DNA of 64,000 nt from Macroventuria anomochaeta (lineage: Eukaryota; Ascomycota; Dothideomycetes; Pleosporales; Didymellaceae). Within the stretch, counting starts at the first letter, position 1; each line of letters starts with the position of its first letter. Of this stretch, positions 33,886 through 46,384 are shown one piece after another. The translations under genes and the position numbers were made by a program. Where the stretch lies: assembly GCF_010093625.1 (NCBI RefSeq), contig NW_022985391.1:310466-374465 (forward strand), given 5' to 3'. Below the pieces are notes generated by a model. The model saw only the letters and a program-made list of their open reading frames with translations. It did no database searches and was not told the origin of the DNA.

Positions 33886-35847
33886 CTAGCGCCGCGTCAA
33901 TTCGTCGCTATGTCTCGGACTCTCTCTCCTGCTATTGATCTGTGTATTCCTGAATGTCTCTTCGTTTAATGTTTCGAGGCTGCGTGCAGGACTGGACGTT
34001 GTGCCCCTACTGGCGCGACTTCTGACTGGGCTGCCAGGTCTTGATGTTGCAACATCGTAGCTCGGAAGTGCAACTTCCATTGGTGTATACGCAGCAGGTG
34101 TGCGCACAGCGGTGTTATAACTGGGCGTACGCGCAAGCGCGGACATATCGTATTCGTAGTCGTTGATAGGGATATCGAAGTACGATGGCTCGACGCCGTT
34201 CTGTGGTGTGCGGTGGTGTGGTGTGCTTTGACCGGAGGAGTGGTTCGAGGACTGTTGGCCGGAGCCAGAGTGGTCGCCGTTCGAGTCCTGGCGCGAGGGG
34301 TGAAAACGAGAGTGGCGGTCGTTGTGGGACATGTTGAGGTTTGCGAGACGGTGCTGAAGAGCGATTGTGGAAACACCAGGCCCATCTTGCTGGTGCGCAA
34401 CTGCGTCTAATGACAGATCTTCTGCAGAACCTCGTCTACTTTGTGCGAAGAAGGGTGTGTTGGCACCGCTGTTCATTGTGCTGCGCCAGCCGCCGGGTGT
34501 CATAAAACCGGAAGGATCGATGTCGTTGTAGAGCTCATCAAGCTGGTGGAGTCCGTATGTCGGTGGCGCGTTCTGATTGGCCTCGTCTGCAATCGCCTGC
34601 TGTGTCAGGATGTTGCTGTCCACGACTACACTCTGATCCTCGTTCGGCGGAAGGTTGGGCGAAATGAACAGATGGACGTGGTTCTTGACCAGAAGCTGAC
34701 TGGTGTGGCCCTCCGGGTTCTTGAGGTTGACATATAACCTCAGTTTGTGCGACAAGCGGATGTTCTCTGTATCCACAGACTGCCTGCAATACTTCAGAGA
34801 CTTGGGCAAATCCAATGACATCGAGAAACGGTGGGACTCGTCGAATAGCGCGTCTGCATCGTCGACTTCGGCGGGAACGAGGTGCGCGGAGTTGGAAGGC
34901 ATATCTGCCTCTTTCACGGCGACTTGGATATCTGTCTGATGACTTATCCTTCTGCCAGCGTAATCTGCGAACAGCTGCCGTGACTCGACCAACTCCATCT
35001 TAATGGTCGTGATCTCGACGCCCTTTCTCAGCGGTATTAATACAAAGTCGGCGGTAATTTGTGTGCCGACGATGTAGTTCTTCTGAGGGACTGTGATTTT
35101 GTAGGCTACTTTGTTCGCCCAGATATCCTCGTTGATCTGTGTTTTCTGGTCAGTCGAGCCCCTCTTTACAGTTCTGCGCAACGCACCTGCTCCATAGGCA
35201 TGGATTCGAGCATGTCGCGACCCAGTGTGCGAATCACGCGAATATGCGACGAGGCAGAGAGCTGCTTGCTCATGTACCCTCTATCCACGGTAGCCTTCAG
35301 ATTGTACACAACCCAATTTGTCGGTAGCCCCTCCACGCTCTGGTCGAGGCTACTCGGCATCTTGAACTTGAAGTCCCACTCATGGTATCCCGCGTTGATC
35401 TTGTGCGCTTTCGTGCTCTTGTCTGAACTAGAGACGGGGAAGAGTGTGAGATTATCGACGAGGAAGTTGGTCTTTTGCGTGATCGGCTGCGGGCTCACGG
35501 TGTTGGTCAAGTGCCATCTATCGCGGGGTATCAGTCTACGTTCTGCGGTCACTCTAGGGTATAAGGGCTGCCATACGAGACTTTGCGCGTCGCCGTCAGC
35601 GTTATGCGAACGCTGCGCACTGAGAGTGACTCAGGGTTGTTCAGAACCAGCTTGCCCTTGAGCTCTGCATCGTGCGAGTCTGAGGGCTCGCCGTAGAACA
35701 CCACGAATGGTGATTCTGGTCTATACGAAGGTTAATGGCCATTCCCCTCCTACTCTCTGCGCAGAGTGATCGCAATTGCACGTACTTGATCTCCAGCACG
35801 GGCGTATGATTTCTCCCGCCAAACACTCCGACGCCGGGGCGAGGCAT
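33886..35847 (-). CDS. alpha-arrestin with PY motifs
   Basis: Four exons (35847-35786, 35720-35577, 35517-35187, 35136-33886) give 595 residues. The first 390 residues carry the two arrestin sandwiches: SVRSVRITLTATRKVSWH, EWDFKFKMPSSLDQSVEGLP, NWVVYNLKATV, then the C-terminal lobe with NKVAYKITVPQ, GVEITTIKMELVESR and FISPNLPPNEDQSVV. After the fold comes a long disordered, Ser/Pro-rich tail with PPTY and LPSY motifs, the usual ligands of Rsp5/HulA-type ubiquitin ligases. Fungal alpha-arrestins (ArtA, CreD, Rod1/Rog3 groups) steer nutrient transporters to endocytosis. The sequence fits an ArtA/Rog3-type protein better than CreD proper. Its neighbour upstream is the CreC gene on the same strand. 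Confidence 0.88.
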
Positions 35848-37579
35848 GATGTAACGAGCGACAAGACCAGGAAAATCACCGGGAGTCCAAAATCATAATA
35901 CTCGCCCTTTCAGGACTGAGTGCTAGGAGAATATTAATAGAGAACAGTGATCTCTACAGAGTAAGGTATATGGCGCAACGAGGGTGGGCTGTCGTAAGGT
36001 TGACTGGTATGGTACTTTCAAGTTCGGTGGTTGTAGTAGTGTGGTGGCTTAGCGTTTGCGTCTTGCGTAGGAGCTGGGTGGATTTTCTAAACAACACCAA
36101 CACTTCGTGATGGCGATCGATCCGACTTTTGCAAGCCAGCCGCGTGTAAGCTGCCTCGTTCTACATGTACAGCAAGCAGCGTGGGATGCTCGCCGCCGCC
36201 GCCGCGGGCAAGGGCGGCCTGCATGGGCCCCTTCACCACCCTTGCACGTCCTCACTCAGCGCACAGCGATCCACTGCGCAGGGTAGACTACCAGAGTGGG
36301 TACGGTTGCTCGCATCATTGTCTTCGCTAGCGCAGTCTGCAACCTGCACTCTGCGCGTCTTGCTTGTCTTGGGATCTTGAATTTTTCTGGCGCGCCGGAT
36401 CCACCGAAAAGAAGGTGGACCGATAGCCTCCCGCGAACGGCGTGATACCTGACACATGCCTGCTGCGGCGCTGCTGAGTGAGATAGGGAAGCCAGCGCGG
36501 CCAGCTTGAGACGGCTCGCCTTGATGCGGTTCGCCGAGCTGTTGCTTAGACTTGGAAGAAGTTTGATGGTGATGACAGCTGAGGCGTGCTATGCATCGAG
36601 GTACTCAGCACATCAACATTGCCTGTGCAGAGGGCATTTTGCTAGACCACTCAACACCTGAGCAGTTTCATGATGCTCCGGTAAGCATGGATCTACCCGG
36701 GCTACTATCTAGAACAGAACTTTGCGAATCAAGGAAATTGGCTTCAGCCTCCATTGTGCATGTTCATCAGCCACACACGCATCGATATTCGTATCGTTAT
36801 CAAGTATCAGCACAGTAAGGCTCCCGAGTGATGTTCCAGATCACACCATCTATCTCTGATACAAGATACGGTGAGCACCTCCCTTGAGATGGCAGTCCTT
36901 TGTTTGATGTGGTGAAACATGCACTTTCGCAATCTGCATCTCATTCCGCCTTTGCACGCTCACGATGGACGACCAACGTCTCTATGCCCGCGGCACGGAA
37001 AATCTCTACACTTGTTCGGGTAAGGAGCTGCACTGATCGACGTGCGACACGCTGGTATCAGTCCAGCCTCACATCACACACGGCAGCGGAAAGCCGCAGT
37101 GGATACCTTTTCCACTGCGGTGCCCAGGAGGATGCCGCAATCAGATAATCGGACTTCTCGCCGAGGAGCAAGCTTCACAGCGATGAATGTGACCAGAGTG
37201 TCACACAGTCATCGCGAGATCGTTCGAGCATCAGATTTTGACGATGTGTGACGCCATGCGATTGTGAGAGATAGAGATAAGAGTGGATGTACAGCATGCT
37301 GCGTGCGCCATCACCCCTACATATGCCAGTCTTTTGTACAGTCGAACGCCTGAGAGGATGCCACGCGCATGCAAGATGCGTGTGGCGCGGTGAATCTTGG
37401 TCGTGAGTAACGTGCGGTTCCAGAACGCGAGGAAGACACGGCCATCGGGCCTTCCCGGAGAGAACTTTAAACGGCCACCCCTGCCAAACCGCATGCAGGT
37501 GCTCGCAGAGCCTCATCGTAGTGTTCCAACGTCCCAATAAGTCCGCCATTAAGAACAACTCCCCAAACATGTTGTATAT
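35848..37579. other. intergenic, 1.7 kb
   Basis: Between the 3' end of creC and the 5' end of the arrestin gene, both leftward. No exon-like frame, RNA gene or repeat was recognised. Probably the arrestin promoter plus the creC 3' region. Confidence 0.5.
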
Positions 37580-39904
37580 CTATGAGATGCCAGCGTTCGA
37601 ACTCGTCTGCGAGCGCGTACGTCCGCTGTCGTCTGTTGAGGAGCCCTCCTTCGGGCGGTCCCAAGTCCTGATGTGCCCTGGGAAACAGTCAGATATCAGC
37701 ACAGTCCCAGCTTCGATCCACATCGAGGGTCCTTATCAGTTCGTATGAAGTTTTGCAGCTCCCAACAGAAACACAGCGCACTCGGCGAGCGGGTCCTGCA
37801 CGGCGGCGGGTGTTCCTGCCCTAGCGCGATGGCTGCGGCAAACAAGCCTTATCGCCAAATTTATAGGACGAAAACGTGCTCGCGAGGTTGGGAGAGAAAA
37901 TTTCAAGATGATGAGCGGCAATTGACGAAATTGAGACGTACCGTTCTTGCACGATGTTATTATGCAATCCTCTTCAAAGGCCAACCATGTAAGAGGGTGT
38001 TCGTCGACCGCCTTGGTCTGCGCAGAACGTTAGCACTAGCTTTCTGTGACGTTGTCCGTATTCATCGACTCACCAGCACTGGAGGCAGGATCGCGGTGCG
38101 TGCGCGGGGCTCGACCGGATGCACGACCTCGTCATCATCGAGTGCACTCCCCGACGTAAGGTTGGAGTTCGATCGCATACGGCCAGCAGAACTCTCCGTA
38201 CGTGTGCGTTGCATGTTAAGGTTCGTCGACGCCATGCTGTTCCGGGGCCGCAACGACGCGGCTCGCGGTCGGTGCAGCATGCCCACACTGAAATCCCACA
38301 ACAATAATCTGGTATCTTCCCCAACGCTTCCTATCCGGTAGCTGCGCTCATCGCACCTCCAAGGATCGAATTGAACGCCCGTGACCCAGGAGTTGTGTCC
38401 CTGACAGCGCGCTACCAATATACGATCTTCTAAAGACCAAATCGAAACAAGGTCGTCCTGGCCTCCCGTAACGATGTATCGACCATCTGGCGACCAGCAG
38501 ACGCACATCATGCCGCCGTAGTAGCTCATGTAGTGGTGCAACAGCTTCTCTTTCAAGAAGTCGATAATCCTGAACGATCCATCCTCTGAGACGACGGCGA
38601 AATGACGGCGATCTGGCGAGAACTCGAAAGCGTTGATCTTCGAACTGGATATCTGCCAGTAGGACACTGGATTTGCCTTTTGATTTTTCGACTGAACAGA
38701 CTTCTTTACCGTGAGCCTGGTCTTCCTCTCCATGTCAGACATGCCCTCATCAGGCGTCTGATCCTCAGGAACAAAAGCCGCATCTTCCTTCTCCTTGTCG
38801 TACACAACAAGACTGCCGTCCATGTGCGAAGCCATGAACAGATTCTCACTGTTTGGTATCCACCGAATGTCAGACACCGCCGTTGGATTGATGATGCCAT
38901 TCTTGTTGAGACGCGAGTACTTCTGCGACATGGGCTCGTACCAGATGATATCACCTGTCGAGAAGCCCATAACTATGTCGAGGTGGTTTGGTCCCCTGGT
39001 GACCTGGTTGATGTCGTGGCATAGCGCATGTGCCTTTGTGAACAAGATCTTGGTCAAATGTTCCTCCTTAGTCGGTGATGTCAAGTCCAGCCACTGCAAT
39101 GCGCGGTTGATGTTGGCGAAGGCATAGAGACCATTGACGTTGTGCTCTTGTAGTCGCTTCGTCAGGGCTTCGTGCGGGATGACTCTGGATACAAACGACG
39201 AGTTGCTCTTAACGATGTTGTTCTTCGGTTTGTTTCTCTTGCTGGGGTCCTTCGATGCTTTGCTGTTCACTACGTTCAGAGCTGCATTGTCCGCGCCGAA
39301 TACCGGCGTCCGCAGCCCATCCAGCGGCGCTGATACGAAGCCATTTACACCTTGCGAATCAGTGTCACTCGTATGGCTGTTCGACTCGTGTTCGGCGATA
39401 GGCGGGACCTGCGACCATGTGCTGTTCTTCGTGTCGAGTCTCTGCAGCAGTGTCGAGGAAGGCTGGCGGGGCGCAAGAGCCACGAGGGATAGCTTGGTGC
39501 CTTGGGTGGGCGGTGATACGGTGGTCGCGAGCGGGTTGGGATTATGTACAGGTGCTTCTGAAGGGTGCGGCGGTGGGGTTGCTAGGTGGAGGTCATCGCG
39601 AAGAACGTAAGTGCCTGTCATGTCAACGGTCAGCAAAGGGTCCAGTATGCCCTGCGCGCATGCGCCGACTTGGACACACCCTCTCCCACCACCAACTGGT
39701 ACTCGGGCCCGGTGGGGTGGCTGATGCTGTTGTTGGTCTCGATAAGCTGTCCTGGCGGCGCACCGGGATAGCCGCCAACAGGGTACCGAGGTGGTGGAGG
39801 TAGCACGCTGGGATGAGCGGTCAGTCCAGCTTCTTGCGTGCAGGTGGTGGCATGATAGCGGTAGTGCTGCGATTGGTGGGCGGGCCAGGGCATACTCACA
39901 ACAT
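37580..39904 (-). CDS. creC: WD40 catabolite-repression protein CreC
   Basis: Five exons (39904-39900, 39807-39680, 39614-38074, 38017-37942, 37677-37580) give 615 residues. The N-terminus MFVLPPPPRY matches Aspergillus CreC, as does the following VVGEG-GTYVLRDDLHLATPPP join. WD40 repeats fill residues 230-560 (for example DIRWIPNSENLFMASHMDGS, INAFEFSPDRRHFAVVSEDG, VCWSPDGRYIVTGGQDDLVS). The C-terminal GHIRTWDRP is the last blade strand. CreC partners the deubiquitinase CreB; loss weakens carbon catabolite repression. The first exon holds only five coding bases (ATGTT), and the fourth has 76. The last intron is 264 nt, unusually long here. Head-to-head with GEM1. Confidence 0.9.
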
Positions 39905-40491
39905 GGCTGATGCGGTGCAATATACTATTAGTTAATCACTATACAGCACATACAGACACGGGCATAACGAGGAGGGTGGGGCGATTATGTATATGTCGGA
40001 GTAGGTGGCCCCGTGTGCGCTGCGACGGACCGTACGGAGGATTGAGTCGCGGCGCAGTCGACCGAACAGTGAAGAATGCGGAGAGACGAACAGCCTAACA
40101 TCGCATTCGGATGTGGCTTGCGTTGGATGCCTGGGTGGGTGGAACCGTGCACAGCGCTCACGGCATCGCTGCTGTCACTTTTGGCGGAAAGGACCACTAT
40201 GAACAAGGACGCTGCGGCAAGGCTGTCTCTCAGCAACGGCGGAGCTTGTCATCTCAATTCACTTTCCGGTAGCCTGGCGCGAATGCGGGGAGCTTTAAGG
40301 TTGTGATCGCCAAGACACGTGGACGCAGCGCTCGGTACTCACCTGCTGATCGAATCATTTACCAAAGCTTCACCGATAGTAGCTTCAGTGCTGTACCTGC
40401 ATCCGGCATACCTCTTTTGGATCTATATTACTTCTTCGCGCCCTGCTCTCAAACCTCACTGACATGCAGTGAGCAGTGAACATGCTGAGAT
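39905..40491. promoter_or_regulatory. divergent promoter, creC / GEM1
   Basis: A 587-bp region between two head-to-head genes, with no coding exon seen. Confidence 0.45.
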
Positions 40492-42522
40492 ATGGCGACC
40501 GGTATGTGGAGCCCCCCTGCCCGAGCTGCCGGAGCTGCCTGTGTTTGCTGATGTTGATGTTGCTTGCCATGGCTGTTGACTAATGTGGTGACCCAGTCCG
40601 GATCTGTGTCTGCGGTGACGAGGGAGTCGGCAAGAGCTCCATCATCACCTCGCTCGTCAAGGATGTCTTCGTCACTGCCAAAATCCAGCCCGTACTTCCC
40701 CAGGTAACGCTGCCGCCTACGCTCGGAACGCCGGACAATGTCACCACTACCATCGTTGACACCTCCGCCCTGCCCCACGAACGGCATGCTCTGCGGAAGG
40801 AGCTGCGCAAATCGAATGTCATACTACTAGTATACTCGGACCACTACAGCTATGAGAGGGTCGCGCTGTTCTGGATGCCGTACTTTCGCTCTCTGGGCGT
40901 TAATGTACCGGTGGTGCTATGTGCAAACAAAGCCGATCTAGCCTCGAACGGAACGACATCACAAGTGGTGGCAGAGGAGATGCTGCCAGTCATGAACGAG
41001 TTTAAAGAGATCGACTCGTGCATACGGACCAGTGCGAAGGAGCATGCAAACATCAACGAGGTCTTCTTCCTCTGCCAGAAAGCCGTCACCCACCCAATAG
41101 CGCCGCTATACGACTCAAAAGAGAACGCACTCAAGCCAGCAGCCGTATCTGCGCTTCAGCGAGTGTTCCACCTCTGCGACACAGATAAGGATGGGTACTG
41201 GAATGATCAGGAGATACACGATTTCCAGATCAAGTGCTTCGAGAAGCCACTGGGCGAGGACGACCTGGCCAACATCAAAAAATCGATGGAGAGGTTTGCA
41301 CCAGGCGCTACTGGAGAAAATGGAATGGATGAGAAGGGCTTCCTGCTGTTGAATAAGATCTTTGCAGAGAAGGGCCGCCACGAGACCATCTGGATCATCC
41401 TGCGAAAGTTCCACTACACTGATAGTCTTAGTCTACAGGACGCATACTTACGGCCGAAATTCGAAGTTGCGCAGTTCTCATCTGCGGAGCTCAGTCCAGC
41501 TGGATACCGATTCTTCGTCGACCTTTTCCTGAAGTTCGACAAGGACAATGATGGAGGACTCAACGACCGAGAACTCGCCAATCTTTTTGCGACAACACCT
41601 GGTATTCCAACATCTTGGACCGACTCGGCGTTTCCATCATGCACAGTGCGCAATGAAGCCGGCCACATCACACTCCAGGGTTGGTTAGCGCAATGGAGCA
41701 TGACAACCTTCGAAGAGCCCAAGACGACACTCGAGTACCTTGCGTACCTCGGGTTCGAAAGCAACGACCGAAGCGGCACGACGAGTGCATTGAAGCAGAC
41801 AAAGGCCAGGAAGAGAAGAAACAGGCCTGCGCGAGTGGAGCGCAATGTCTTCCTAGGCTATGTGCTAGGCTCAAGCGGCAGTGGGAAGAGCGCGTTGTTG
41901 TCGTCATTTCTGCAACGACCGTTCACGCAAACGTACCATCCCACCATCAAACCTCGATCAGCAGTCAACAGTGTCGAGCTCAAAGGTGGCAAACAATGCT
42001 ACCTCATCCTCGAAGAACTCGGCGAGCTGGAGCTTGCGATCCTCGAAAACCAAGCCAAGCTGGATGCTTGTGACTTGCTGTGCTACACATATGACTCTTC
42101 TGACCCGGACAGCTTTGCACACATCGTGGAGTTGCGGAAGAAGTACCCTCACCTGGACAAACTACCTGCGGTATACACAGCATTAAAGGCAGACCAAGAC
42201 AAGACGATGCAGCGATGTGAACAGCAGCCTGATGAGTACACGAGCGCGTTGCGCATGGCCCCGCCCCTGCATGTTAGTGCGACGTGGAGCAGCATATCAG
42301 AGCTGTTCGTTCACGTAAGTCATCCACCAGTACCCGACGTGATGATTGCGAGCTGACCCTGTGTAGCTGGCTGAGTGTGCGACACACCCATCGACTGCGT
42401 TCCCGAAGAACGAAGATGAGGGTGGTTACGATAACATGAACTTGTATCTGGCGCTGGGCGCTGTTACGTGCGTTGTTGCGTCGGCCGTCTTCATCTGGAA
42501 GAGAAACAGTGCATCCTCATGA
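40492..42522 (+). CDS. GEM1: mitochondrial Rho GTPase Miro/Gem1
   Basis: Three exons (40492-40501, 40597-42314, 42367-42522) give 627 residues. The order is the Miro hallmark: first GTPase (VRICVCGDEGVGKSS, then NKADL), an EF-hand loop DTDKDGYWNDQE (from D198), a second EF loop DKDNDGGLNDRE (from D318), then the second GTPase (GSSGSGKSALL, from G428), and a C-terminal membrane helix LYLALGAVTCVVASAVFIW with a short basic tail. The tail anchors it in the mitochondrial outer membrane, where Gem1 regulates ERMES contacts and mitochondrial shape and inheritance. The first exon has only ten bases (MAT plus one). Family length (about 630) fits exactly. Confidence 0.96.
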
Positions 42523-43237
42523 CAATGACCCTGCGTATGATCACCCTCCGTTGCATAGACTTGGAGCATCCACTCAATCACCGTAGTCAATAATCAATAA
42601 TCCACTCTTCATTGACGAAAAGAGCCACCACAATGATGTCAGATCTGTACGATGTACTCGTGAAAGGCACGAGCGAGTAGTCTTTCTGCAGGGGTACGCT
42701 GGCGCTTCGGCTGGCTACATCGATGGCGGATAGATGGAGGCGCTAACACCATCAATCAGTTGCGGGCCACGCGTGAAGACACAGCACATAGCCGAGAGAC
42801 AGGCTCAGGACGGTGACCTGGCGCCACATGCTGCACGATATAGATAGATGGCACTTTTGCGTCTTGGCTGGGTAGGCTTTTCAGCCTCGCAGAAATGTTT
42901 AGCGAGTGTTCATGGCACCGATGGATGTTTTGGTAGTGAAGTGTACGATGAGGCTAGGCGCTCCGGGGCGGACACTTCTGGCTTAGGTAGTAAACGCTGG
43001 GACCTTTCAACATGAGGGCTGCAGGGCTCACGCTTTGTTGTTCGCTCACGCATCCTCTGCACCGCCAGCGATGGTGACCCCTATTAGATTATTCTTCACT
43101 CGCCTGCACGCCGCCTAGCACCTCCACGGCCTTCCGCCTCGGCGTTCGCTCGCTGATGCCCTCGCTGTGCGCCCACAGCTCCCCTCAGGCACCCCCCGTG
43201 GCAGTCGGAGCGCCTCCACATTCCTCGCGCAGCCAAA
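42523..43237. other. intergenic, promoter of the Zds1-like gene
   Basis: About 715 bp between genes on the same strand. No coding sequence recognised; the right part is pyrimidine-rich. Confidence 0.5.
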
Positions 43238-45988
43238 ATGGTGAGTACCAGGAAGAGAACCCTCGCATCCAACACGCAGCCAGTGGGCGTGCAGCGTGCC
43301 GGGCGGTGAAACAGACGTCGGCGCTGCTGGCTGTCGCGGCTTCACAACCCCCCCTTTGCCGCTGTATCTCCTCGGTCCCCGGTCGCTGTCTTGTCTTGTC
43401 TTGTCTCGTCTCGTCTTGGGCGCACTCTAGCTGACCTCCTCTCCGCCCACCCCTCAGGCACAGGACCGAGCACGAGAGCTCGAGCGAGTGTACCAGATGC
43501 GCCGCGGCCATGTCCCGCACATCTCCATCAGCGATGACAACCACCACGTCACCGAGGCCATAGGCGATCTGTATGGCGGAGACAGCGACGCCGACTCCCC
43601 CAAGCGCAGCTCGCGGCCACTCAGCTTCCTGCCCGACTCCCTGAGCGACAGCATCCAAACCCCCTTCGATCCCTTCCCCGGCATGGCCCCGCCCGCAAAG
43701 TCGCCCCTACGCCCTCAGGTGCATCTCGACGGCAAGCCCCAGATGTCCACGAGCCCCAACGGCGCCGGCGGCATGTCTCCCCCGGGCGCCCGCAACAGCC
43801 CCAACGGCCAGCTCTCACCACCTCTGTCACGCACCACCTCCGACACCGCCTCGCAGCAGTTTCCCCTCAACGACCTCGACTACGAGTCGAGTCCCGCCGG
43901 ACTCGCCCAGGAGCTCAGCAATCTGCAGGCAATCCGCCGGATGTCTATGGACGTTCACAACGCCGACCCCGACCTGCCCTCGTTTCAGTCCTACAGCTCG
44001 GGCCCAGTATCTCCGCCAGCATTGTCGGACGACGACAACCAGCAGTCGTTCTGGGTACCCGCTCGCCTGCACCCTGAGCTGGCCCCCAAAGAGTTCAAGA
44101 CGTTTATCGAAGAGAAGGTTCACACCATAAGACGCCGATCTGGTGAGTTGAGCTCCTCGTTATCGCCAGATGGAGGGATGGGGCGACAGGATTCTGGTGG
44201 TGGACTACGCAGGAAGAAGTCTATGCTTTCACGACAAATCGACACTGGTTCTGGCTACAAGGACGGTGCTGAGCGTCTGGAAAGGAAACGCTCAGGAAAC
44301 CAGCCAAATGGCGGGCTGTCGAACTTGCAGGAGCTGGAGCACATTGTAGAGGACCCGGCGGCGACTGTTAGACGTATGAGCATGTCCAGGAGCCCAACTC
44401 CAGAGTCGATAGACGGTGATGCACCTATTATCCCAGGTGGCATGGGAGGTGGAATGGGCACGCTGAAACGATCTACACGCACCACATACAGGCGAGGCAG
44501 TTTGCGAAGTCAGGGCCGAGTGCCACTTTCAAGACGATTTGCCAGCCGCAGCGCCGAGACAGACACAGAAGATTCTCCATCTACATCACCAACTCATCCA
44601 GACGTACCCGAGCTGCCCAAGCTGCCACAACTCAACAGAGTACAGTCAGAGCCTATCAACGGCGCCTTCGAGCCTTCAAACTTTTCACGGCCGAACAGGA
44701 GGACGTCACCTACCGAGGAGGAGCAACGACCTGGTTCTGCTGAACCTCAAACACGACCGGATCCTGCTGGACGTGGACAAGAAGAGCGTCAAGGGCCGAA
44801 GCCGAAGGCCTTCCACTCGAGGATAGCGTCCAATGGTCGGACGAGCGCGCATTTGCCCGGATACAACGCACCTGCGCCACAACTAGCATCACCTGTCCCT
44901 CATATCATCGAAACCCCTCCGCCCAAGGAGCCAGAGCGAAAGCAGCAGTATCAGCTTCCTGAGCGTACGACTTCACGGCAGTCACCTCAGCCACACCCAC
45001 AGCAACAGCAACAGAGGCAGCCTCAGCAACAACCTCAACAGTACCCGCAAAAGTACCCGCAGCAGCAGCCGAATGGACCTCGCAGCCAAGCCCAGCCTCA
45101 TCCTCCAAACCAGCAGCAACGACAATCTCCGTCGAGTCGGCAGAACAAACATGCTCAAGCTGCTCAAAGCTCTCCAATCAAGCCACAGCAGTCGCTTGAC
45201 GATCTGACACAACACCCCTCGCCCATCCCTGGCAACCACAGCACGAGAGTTGATAATCTGTCAATCATTCCAAATCTTCCAGACGACAAGAAGGACAAGA
45301 AGTCGAAAGACAAGAAAGACGATGCACCCAGGAAGACAAGTTGGGGCTGGTTGGTTGGCAACGACAAGAAGGAAAAGGAGAAAGAAGAGCGCGAGAAGGA
45401 AGCAGCCAAGAAATTCAAGAATAAGCTCAGTAAGCCACAAGAGAAGCCTGATGACACAAGATTGGACTTGCTTCAATCCTCCATGCAAAGCGGCAACCGC
45501 GGCCGAGAGAGCGTCGTGCTGGACCGCGAAAGCGTCAAGCTCGAAGAAGAGCGGAAGAAAGAGAGCAGCAGAAGAGCATCTGGTGACAAGAAAGAGAAGG
45601 AGCCAGGTCTGCTATCCTCCATCTTTGGTGGTGGTAAAAAGAAGGGCGAGAAAGAGTCAAGCCACAAGAAGAACGCTTCACGTGGATTGTCACCCGAACC
45701 TCCACCACGGATCCTCAAGCCCGACATCGATTACAACTGGACCCGATTCTCCATCCTCGAAGAACGTGCAATTTACCGCATGGCTCATATCAAGCTCGCA
45801 AACCCTCGCCGAGAACTTTACTCCCAAGTCTTGCTCAGTAACTTCATGTACTCGTACCTCGCCAAGGTACAGCAGATGCACCCGCAGATACAGATCGGCA
45901 ACTCGAAACAGGCCAAGCTAGCTGTCGCTCAGCAAAAGAAGGAGCAACAGCAGCAGCAGCAACAACAACAACAACAACAACAACAAGT

Positions 45989-46020
<32 letters not shown>

Positions 46021-46384
46021 CTGAAGAGTTTTCGCAGTATCAGCGGTACCAGCAGCAGGTAAGCCTGGAATCAGACACGTGATCTGTGAACTAGGCTGAC
46101 TAACCCAACAGCAACAGCAGCAACAAGAGCAGCCTGAGAAGTCGAGCGAATGGCCCAGCGCCCACAATCAGCAGGAGAACGCCCAGCAGCAGCAACATAA
46201 CGGATATCACCAGCAACAGCAAAAGTATGGCCAAAGTCCTCGTGACAGCCATCACTCCCAGCACAGCATAAACGGCGGAGGTTACAGCGTTTCGAATAGC
46301 TCGAACTATCTTGGGCAGCCTGTGAGGCAGGGACAACAGGGCCATTCAGACTCAGATAAGAGCGGAGACGATGACATGTGGTAG
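43238..46384 (+). CDS. ZDS1: Zds1-family polarity/PP2A regulator
   Basis: Three exons (43238-43240, 43458-46058, 46112-46384) give 958 residues. Exon 1 is just the start codon, followed at once by GTGAGT. The family is fixed by the C-terminal domain (residues about 650-805): TSWGWLVGNDKKEKEK, then WTRFSILEERAIYRMAHIKL and LANPRRELYSQVLLSNFMYS. An N-terminal RRGHVPHISISDDNHHVTEA is also typical of filamentous Zds proteins. Everything between is disordered, Ser/Pro/Gln-rich. In yeast, Zds1/Zds2 bind the PP2A regulator Cdc55 and affect mitotic exit, cell polarity and mRNA export. The long polyQ run after the domain and a Q-rich tail are extra low-complexity parts. Confidence 0.87.
43388..43418 (+). 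repeat. TCTTG/TCTCG pentamer repeat in Zds1 intron 1
   Basis: Tandem TCTTG/TCTCG units (about six) form a pyrimidine-rich run inside the first intron. Confidence 0.8.
45945..46020 (+). repeat. CAG/CAA polyglutamine tract in Zds1-like gene
   Basis: About 25 codons of CAA and CAG with one GTG interruption, coding a Gln run just C-terminal of the Zds domain. Mixed CAA/CAG blocks suggest selection for polyQ rather than simple slippage. Confidence 0.9.

Noticed and set aside
33455..33889. 144-codon plus-strand frame in the DUF3433/arrestin gap
   Set aside because: Starts at an ATG, but composition is unremarkable and it runs into the 3' end of the arrestin gene. Not enough to call.
33886..35847. 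Naming the arrestin CreD
   Set aside because: The N-terminal part differs from Aspergillus CreD and fits the ArtA/Rog3-type group better; the symbol was left empty.
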